From assembly GCA_013215905.1 (NCBI GenBank), contig JABSQI010000006.1, positions 1 through 20,551 on the forward strand: a stretch of DNA of 20,551 nt. Reading direction: 5' to 3'. This DNA comes from Legionellales bacterium (lineage in GTDB: Bacteria > Pseudomonadota > Gammaproteobacteria > PIVX01). Below the pieces are notes generated by a model. That model did not search any database. It had not been told where the DNA came from and worked only from the letters and a program-made list of their open reading frames with translations. A program made the position numbers and the translations under genes. Positions 15,026 to 20,551 of the stretch are shown here, piece by piece. Position 1 is the first letter of the stretch. Each line of letters opens with the position of its first letter.

Positions 15026-17014
15026 ATGATTAGTGAGTTAGAGCTATCTAATGCTGTCAGAATATTATCTGTTGACGCTATAACTAGAGCAAATTCTGGC
15101 CATCCAGGAATGCCATGTGGCATGGCTGATATTGCGACTGTTCTGTGGCGTAAATTTATCAATCACAATCCAAAAAACCCACAATTTTTTAATAGAGATC
15201 GATTTATTTTGTCAAACGGACATGGCTCAATGCTTCTGTACTCTATATTACATTTAACAGGTTACAATTTATCTCTAGAAGAAATTAAAAATTTTCGGCA
15301 ATTAGGTTCTATGACACCGGGGCACCCTGAATACAAAGTTACTCCAGGAGTAGAAACAACCACGGGACCATTGGGTCAAGGATTGAGCAATGCTGTCGGC
15401 ATGAGCATTGCTGAAAAACATCTAGCAAGCATTTTTAACAAACCAGATATCGATATAGTTAATCATTATACTTATGCCTTTGTCGGAGACGGCTGTCTAA
15501 TGGAAGGAATATCGCATGAAGTAGCATCATTAGCAGGAACATTAAAGCTCAATAAGTTAATAGTATTCTATGACGACAATAATATTTCTATCGATGGGAA
15601 TATATCTGGTTGGTTCACAGAAGATATTCCTAAAAGATTTGAAGCCTACGGCTGGCACGTAATTCCCAAAGTAGATGGACATAATCACGAAGCAATTTAC
15701 AAAGCAATAGAGTCAGCAAAGAAAATTCAAGATAAACCCATATTAATTTGTTGCCAAACTATTATAGGGTTTGGCTCCCCAAATTATGCTGGATCAGCCA
15801 AATCACACGGCGCTCCATTTAATAAAGAAGAAGTTGACAAAATAAGAGAAAAACTTGGTTGGAAAAATGAACCCTTTCAGATTCCAAAGGAAATAACTAA
15901 TAAATGGGATCATACAAATCCTGGAAAACAAATAGAAGATGCCTGGCTGAAAAAATTTGATGAATATAAGAATAAATATCCTGAATTAGCTAAAGAATTC
16001 CAACGTCGCATGAACAATCAATTACCAAAGCAATGGCATGATTTTAAAGATAAAATGTTGGCAGAGATTAATACCGAACAAAAAAACATAGCAACTAGAA
16101 AATCATCTAATTTATGCATTGAATACCTAAACAAGTTTCTTCCAGAATTGATGGGGGGAAGCGCTGATCTAACCTGCTCGAATTTAACATCCTGGAAAGA
16201 AGCTATTCCATTTACTGCTAGTTCACCTCATGGCAGATATCTCAACTATGGAGTTCGTGAATTTGGTATGAGTGGGATTATGAACGGCCTAGCTTTGCAT
16301 GGTGGCATTATTCCTTATGCAGGGACATTTCTTGTTTTTTCTGACTATGCAAGAAATGCAATACGTTTAGCAGCACTTATGGAAATAAAAGTAATCTTTG
16401 TCTTAACTCATGACTCTATAGGTCTTGGTGAAGATGGCCCAACCCACCAGCCAGTAGAACATATTGCAAGCTTAAGGCTAATTCCTAATCTAAAAGTATG
16501 GAGACCATGTGATTCTGTTGAATCTACTATCGCATGGCAACAAGCAATTGAAAATCCTTCTCCGAGCGCTTTACTATTCTCCAGACAAACACTAAAGTGC
16601 CACACTAGAACAAAACAACAACTTAAAGATATCGAAAAAGGAGGTTATATTCTTCGAGATAGTGATGATTTTAAAGTCATTGTAATAGCTACTGGCTCAG
16701 AGGTTGAAATTGCTACATCGGTATATGAAGAGTTATTAGGGGAGCTAAATATTAGAGTGGTATCAATGCCTTGTGTAGAAGTATTTAAAGAGCAAGATAA
16801 AGAGTACCAAAACAAAATATTACCACCTTCTATTAAAAACAGAGTGGTGATAGAAGCAGGTTCAAGCAATAATTGGCACGAGTTTGTTGATTCAACAGGA
16901 AAAATTATTAGTCTGAATGAATTTGGCAAGTCAGCAAATTATAAAAGCGTCTATAATTATTATAATATTAATTCATTTTATTTAAAAGAAAATATTCTTA
17001 GTTTTGAAAACTAA
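15026..17014 (+). CDS. tkt: Transketolase
   Basis: Thiamine-diphosphate enzyme that moves two-carbon units between sugar phosphates, linking the pentose-phosphate pathway to glycolysis. Starting at 15026 it has 662 residues (E. coli TktA 663) and begins ISELELSNAVRILSVDAI, aligned to the family. An in-frame ATG 30 nt upstream is unlikely. Motifs: SGHPG with His26, SNGHGS with His66, GPLGQG at 114-119, the ThDP/metal motif GDGCLMEG with Asp155 and Asn185, Asp-loop FYDDNNISIDG, catalytic Glu412 in VREFGM, and EDGPTHQPVEH with His474. A C-terminal domain (ATGSEVEIA onward) is complete. First gene of a four-gene operon, with 22 nt before gapA. No clear Shine-Dalgarno precedes the start. Confidence 0.97.
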   Translation: MISELELSNAVRILSVDAITRANSGHPGMPCGMADIATVLWRKFINHNPKNPQFFNRDRFILSNGHGSMLLYSILHLTGYNLSLEEIKNFRQLGSMTPGHPEYKVTPGVETTTGPLGQGLSNAVGMSIAEKHLASIFNKPDIDIVNHYTYAFVGDGCLMEGISHEVASLAGTLKLNKLIVFYDDNNISIDGNISGWFTEDIPKRFEAYGWHVIPKVDGHNHEAIYKAIESAKKIQDKPILICCQTIIGFGSPNYAGSAKSHGAPFNKEEVDKIREKLGWKNEPFQIPKEITNKWDHTNPGKQIEDAWLKKFDEYKNKYPELAKEFQRRMNNQLPKQWHDFKDKMLAEINTEQKNIATRKSSNLCIEYLNKFLPELMGGSADLTCSNLTSWKEAIPFTASSPHGRYLNYGVREFGMSGIMNGLALHGGIIPYAGTFLVFSDYARNAIRLAALMEIKVIFVLTHDSIGLGEDGPTHQPVEHIASLRLIPNLKVWRPCDSVESTIAWQQAIENPSPSALLFSRQTLKCHTRTKQQLKDIEKGGYILRDSDDFKVIVIATGSEVEIATSVYEELLGELNIRVVSMPCVEVFKEQDKEYQNKILPPSIKNRVVIEAGSSNNWHEFVDSTGKIISLNEFGKSANYKSVYNYYNINSFYLKENILSFEN

Positions 17015-17036
17015 TTATTACCAAGAGGAGAAGAAT

Positions 17037-18041
17037 ATGATCCGTATAGCAATTAACGGTTACGGTAGAATAGGTAGAAGTATATTACGTGCTGTATATG
17101 AGAATAAATACCGCGACAAAATTCAAATTGCTGGAATCAACAATATAACATGTATAGAAACAAGCACACATTTAACAAAATATGATTCTACCCACGGTGT
17201 ATTTGACGCTAACGTATCTTGCGATGATAAACATATAATAATAAATGAAGATCAAATTTTTGCTCATCAAGAAAGAGATCCTAATAAATTACCATGGTCT
17301 GAGGAAAACATTGACGTAGTATTTGAGTGCTCAGGCAAATTTAATGATGGTCAAAAGGCGAATGCTCATATTAACGCAGGAGCAAAAAAAGTATTGATTT
17401 CAGCCCCAGCTAAAAATGTTGATAAAACAATTGTATATGGTGTTAATCACCAAGATATTACTAACAAAGATGTTATAATTTCTAATGCTTCATGTACCAC
17501 AAATTGTCTTGCTCCAATTGCTAAAATTTTAGATGAAGAGATCGGTATAGTTTCAGGTCTGATGACAACAATTCATGCAATGACTAATGATCAAATTTTG
17601 CTAGATGCCAGACATAAGGATTTAAGAAGAGCACGAGCAGCTACCCAATCCATGATCCCAACAAAAACAGGTGCAGCAGCATCTATAGGTCTTGTGCTAC
17701 CTAATTTAAAAGGAAAATTAGATGGTTTAGCTGTTAGAGTACCGACAACAAATGTTTCATTAGTTGATTTAACTTTCCAAAGCTCTAAATCTACTTCAGC
17801 TGATGAAATTAACGAATTAATTATCTCCGCATCAAAAAATAGTTATAAAGGGGTTATTGGTATTAACGATAAACCATTGGTTTCTATTGATTTTAACCAT
17901 ACTACTCCCTCTGCAGTATTTGATACAACACAGACAAAAGTTACCGGCGATATAGTAAAAATTTTAGCATGGTATGATAACGAGTGGGCCTTTTCAAATA
18001 GAATGCTAGATGTAGCATTAGAAATGTTTCGGGAAAAATGA
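17037..18041 (+). CDS. gapA: Glyceraldehyde-3-phosphate dehydrogenase
   Basis: Oxidatively phosphorylates glyceraldehyde-3-phosphate to 1,3-bisphosphoglycerate. The start at 17037 follows AGGAG six nucleotides upstream and yields 334 residues, the family norm. The NAD-binding INGYGRIGRS is at 6-15, the active site ASCTTNCLAP holds Cys153, and TTIHAMTNDQ holds His180. ATQSMIPTKTGAA, LDGLAVRVPT and the final WYDNEWAFSNRM are all standard. It resembles the Gap of Pseudomonas or Coxiella (Epd-like branch) more than enteric GapA. At the end of the second strand the sequence is GINNIT, with Asn36 where an acidic residue normally contacts the adenine ribose of NAD, so cofactor choice may differ. Pgk starts one nucleotide after its stop. 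Confidence 0.96.
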   Translation: MIRIAINGYGRIGRSILRAVYENKYRDKIQIAGINNITCIETSTHLTKYDSTHGVFDANVSCDDKHIIINEDQIFAHQERDPNKLPWSEENIDVVFECSGKFNDGQKANAHINAGAKKVLISAPAKNVDKTIVYGVNHQDITNKDVIISNASCTTNCLAPIAKILDEEIGIVSGLMTTIHAMTNDQILLDARHKDLRRARAATQSMIPTKTGAAASIGLVLPNLKGKLDGLAVRVPTTNVSLVDLTFQSSKSTSADEINELIISASKNSYKGVIGINDKPLVSIDFNHTTPSAVFDTTQTKVTGDIVKILAWYDNEWAFSNRMLDVALEMFREK

Positions 18042-18042
18042 T

Positions 18043-19215
18043 ATGAATTTTTCTAGTATTGATCAATATAACTTAACTAATAAAAAAGTAATAGTTAGAG
18101 AAGATTTCAATGTTCCTATTGTTAACGGAGATATTACTGATTTAACGAGAATTGAAGTGGCATTACCTACGATAAAATCCTTGATCAGTAAAAAAGCAAA
18201 GATTGGTATAATATCTCACTTAGGTCGCCCGAAAAATAATACCTTTGAACAAGAGCTATCACTTGCGCCAGTATGTAACGTCCTTGCTAAATTACTTGAA
18301 CATCCTGTGAAATTAATATCAAATGATTTTAGTGAGCCTTTATCTAGTGAATATATTTCCATATTTGAAAATATTCGTTTTTTAGAAGGTGAAACTACTA
18401 ATGACGAACAATTAGCAAAAAAAATGGCTTCCTTTTGCGACTTTTTTGTTATGGATGCTTTTGGCTGTTCACATAGAGCCCATGCATCCACTAATGGCAT
18501 AGCAAAATTTTCTCCTATCTCAGTGGCTGGACCATTACTAATAAAAGAAATCAGCTCAATTAAAAACGCTATTTCGTCACCTAAAAAACCTGTATTAGCA
18601 ATAGTTGGTGGAGCAAAAATATCCTCAAAATTACCACTATTAACAGAACTTATAAAATATGTAGATAAACTAATTATCGGCGGTGGAATGGCTAATACTT
18701 GTCTAAAAGCTCAAGAACTAGAAATAGGTAAATCTTTATATGAATCAACTATAGTCGCTACGGCCAAAACATTATTAGATACTAATAAAGAAAAAATTAT
18801 TCTTCCAGTAGATGCTGTAGTTGCTAAAAATTTACATGAACCTGATAATACTAGAATTACTTCTTTTGATCAGATGCAACCAGATGATATTATCGGTGAC
18901 ATTGGACCTAATACAATTGAACTTTATAGAGAAACTATCCTAGAAGCTAAAACTATTATATGGAATGGCCCGGTTGGAATTTTTGAAATTGACACATTTC
19001 AAAATGGTACAAAAAATCTTGCGATAGATATAGCTAATTCTAAATCTTATTCCATTGCTGGTGGTGGAGATACTATCTCTTCAATAAATAAATTTGATGT
19101 TACTCAAAAAATATCCTATATAAGTACTGGAGGCGGTGCATTTTTATGTCTTCTGCAAAACAAGGAATTACCTGGAGTAACATATCTTGCAAAATCAGAT
19201 CAATCCCCTACGTAG
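18043..19215 (+). CDS. pgk: Phosphoglycerate kinase
   Basis: Transfers phosphate from 1,3-bisphosphoglycerate to ADP, the first ATP-forming step of lower glycolysis. The 390 residues match E. coli (387). The two-domain motif set is intact: REDFNVP at 19-25, Arg36, SHLGRP at 58-63, ENIRF with Arg112, MDAFGCSHRAHAST with Arg145, GGAKISSK at 189-196, WNGPVGIFE at 307-315, and GGGDT at 340-344 for nucleotide phosphates. Near the C-terminus ISTGGGAFLCLL has Cys369 where E. coli has Glu (AFLEFVEGK). The ATG is separated from the gapA stop by a single T. The last 29 nt overlap the start of pyk. Confidence 0.97.
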   Translation: MNFSSIDQYNLTNKKVIVREDFNVPIVNGDITDLTRIEVALPTIKSLISKKAKIGIISHLGRPKNNTFEQELSLAPVCNVLAKLLEHPVKLISNDFSEPLSSEYISIFENIRFLEGETTNDEQLAKKMASFCDFFVMDAFGCSHRAHASTNGIAKFSPISVAGPLLIKEISSIKNAISSPKKPVLAIVGGAKISSKLPLLTELIKYVDKLIIGGGMANTCLKAQELEIGKSLYESTIVATAKTLLDTNKEKIILPVDAVVAKNLHEPDNTRITSFDQMQPDDIIGDIGPNTIELYRETILEAKTIIWNGPVGIFEIDTFQNGTKNLAIDIANSKSYSIAGGGDTISSINKFDVTQKISYISTGGGAFLCLLQNKELPGVTYLAKSDQSPT

Positions 19216-20551
19216 AACAAAAATAATTGCTACGCTTGGTCCAGCCACACAAGAAAATTTGTCCCTTGTTTCTCTTTTAGATACAGGAGTTGATTTAGTT
19301 AGATTAAATTTCTCACATGGAAACCACCAACAACATGTTGAGAATATTAAAAGAATAAGACAATGGTCTAAGACTAATAATAGAGAGATTGGGATCATTG
19401 CAGATATTCAGGGTTCAAAAATCCGTCTAGGTGAAGTATCAAACTCCGAGATCGAGATTCATAAAGATGAATTAATTTTAATTGACCCAAAATTTTCTGA
19501 TCCAGGAAATAATAAAATAATTGGGGTTAACTACAAAGACATAGCATCAGAATTAGAAATTAAGGATATACTATTAATAGATGATGGTCTCATAAAATTT
19601 GAAGTTGTCGATATTATTCAAGATAGAATTACCTGTAAAATATTAAATGATGGAATATTAAAAAGTAATAAAGGTATTAATAGAGAAGGCGGAGGATTAT
19701 CAGGTATTAGTTTTACCAGTAAGGATCAACAGGATTTAGATTTTGCCTTATCTCACAGAGTAGATTTCATCGCTTTATCATTTGTACGAGATCAAAATGA
19801 TATTTTAAAAGTAAGACAGTTAATTAAAGCAGCCAATATAAATATTCATATTATTGCAAAAATTGAAAATAAACAATCATTACAAAATTTAACTGAAATT
19901 ATTAATAGTGCAGATGGGATTATGGTAGCTAGAGGAGATTTGGGATTAGAAATTGGTATTGAAAATGTTCCATTTTTTCAAAAACATCTTATTTCAAAAA
20001 CTAGAGAACTTAATAAACCTGTTATTACGGCAACACAGATCCTTGAATCTATGACAACAAAAACGATGCCAACAAGAGCTGAGGTATCAGATATTGCAAA
20101 TGCAATTTTAGACTGTACTGATGCTATCATGTTTAGTGGAGAAACAGCCTCTGGAGAACACCCAGATCTAGTAGTTCATACAGCCAATAAAATATGTCTC
20201 AGTTCAGAGAAAAATCCTACAACTGCAATATCGCAACATAGAATAGAGAAAAAATTTTCTCGCATAGATGAGTCAATTGCAATGGCTAGTATGTATATAG
20301 CTAATCATCAAGACATTCAGGCTATTGTTTGTATTACCACCACAGGAACTACTCCTTTGTTAATGTCTAGAATAAGATCCAATATTCCAATTTATGCCAT
20401 ATCTCCAAATATAACAATAATTAGAATTATGAATCTTTATAGAAATGTCTACCCTATAATGTTTAACTATACAAAATATCAACACACATCAATTAATCAA
20501 AGAGTTATTAATGAACTATTGGAACTAAATTTAATAAAAAAAAATATTCCA
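19187..20551 (+). CDS. pyk: Pyruvate kinase, PykA-type, 3' end beyond the window
   Basis: Converts phosphoenolpyruvate and ADP to pyruvate and ATP. The frame is open to the window end, giving 455 residues of an expected 470-480, so only the last part of the C-terminal domain is missing. There is an in-frame stop at 19178-19180 and no ATG before LRRTKIIATLGP, so the start must be non-ATG. TTG at 19187 is chosen because GGAG lies 9 nt upstream. Motifs: LVRLNFSHG (Arg39), ADIQGSKIR at 72-80 (usually QGPKIR), NKGINREGGG as in E. coli PykA, IIAKIEN with catalytic Lys225, MVARGDLG at 246-253, ITATQILESM at 280-289, and PTRAEVSDIANA plus FSGETASGEHP. The start lies 29 nt inside the pgk coding region. 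Confidence 0.95.
   Translation, partial: MQNQINPLRRTKIIATLGPATQENLSLVSLLDTGVDLVRLNFSHGNHQQHVENIKRIRQWSKTNNREIGIIADIQGSKIRLGEVSNSEIEIHKDELILIDPKFSDPGNNKIIGVNYKDIASELEIKDILLIDDGLIKFEVVDIIQDRITCKILNDGILKSNKGINREGGGLSGISFTSKDQQDLDFALSHRVDFIALSFVRDQNDILKVRQLIKAANINIHIIAKIENKQSLQNLTEIINSADGIMVARGDLGLEIGIENVPFFQKHLISKTRELNKPVITATQILESMTTKTMPTRAEVSDIANAILDCTDAIMFSGETASGEHPDLVVHTANKICLSSEKNPTTAISQHRIEKKFSRIDESIAMASMYIANHQDIQAIVCITTTGTTPLLMSRIRSNIPIYAISPNITIIRIMNLYRNVYPIMFNYTKYQHTSINQRVINELLELNLIKKNIP

Noticed and set aside
14854..15162. Minus-strand open frame opposite the tkt start
   Set aside because: It overlaps the highly conserved transketolase N-terminus in antisense and has no recognisable product.

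Overview
The window is AT-rich, bacterial and densely coded. The protein families (biosynthetic arginine decarboxylase, TrkA/TrkH, DapF, LptM lipoprotein, PykA-type pyruvate kinase, Pseudomonas/Coxiella-type Gap) point to a gammaproteobacterium. Adjacent speA/speE and a tkt-gapA-pgk-pyk operon at low GC recall Francisella and its relatives. That placement is my inference from remembered gene order, not from a search.

Layout. (1) 1-162 is a GC-richer, repeat-bearing non-coding stretch that looks like the end of an insertion element. It abuts a truncated membrane-anchored, glycosyltransferase-10-like gene (180-662). (2) 675-3426 holds a divergent polyamine pair, speA (minus) and speE (plus). 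(3) 3571-4257 is an orphan exported protein. (4) 4550-10596 is a compact minus-strand run read lptM - DUF481 barrel - dapF - trkA - trkH - aldehyde dehydrogenase, with overlaps or gaps of 1-11 nt except for 78 nt before trkA. (5) A serine carboxylesterase (10595-11254, plus) diverges from lptM with the two start codons overlapping. (6) 11333-13610 carries three small exported proteins of unknown function. Two of them share N-terminal motifs and look like old paralogs. (7) 14019-14822 is a membrane-anchored alpha/beta hydrolase. (8) 15026 to the window end is a plus-strand central-carbon operon: tkt, gapA, pgk and a pyk that runs off the edge, starts at TTG and overlaps pgk by 29 nt.

How the genes work together. 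SpeA makes agmatine and SpeE makes spermidine. The agmatine-to-putrescine enzymes and SAM decarboxylase are not in the window. LptM, the barrel and DapF concern the envelope (LPS export, outer membrane, meso-diaminopimelate for peptidoglycan), and TrkA/TrkH take up potassium. Tkt, GapA, Pgk and Pyk cover the pentose-phosphate link and lower glycolysis; both kinases of the substrate-level ATP-producing section are here. I see no CRISPR array, tRNA, rRNA, prophage or obvious defence system. The unusual content is the orphan exported proteins, the mobile-element edge, the overlapping divergent starts and some residue-level oddities (GapA Asn36, PGK Cys369, Pyk Ser77).
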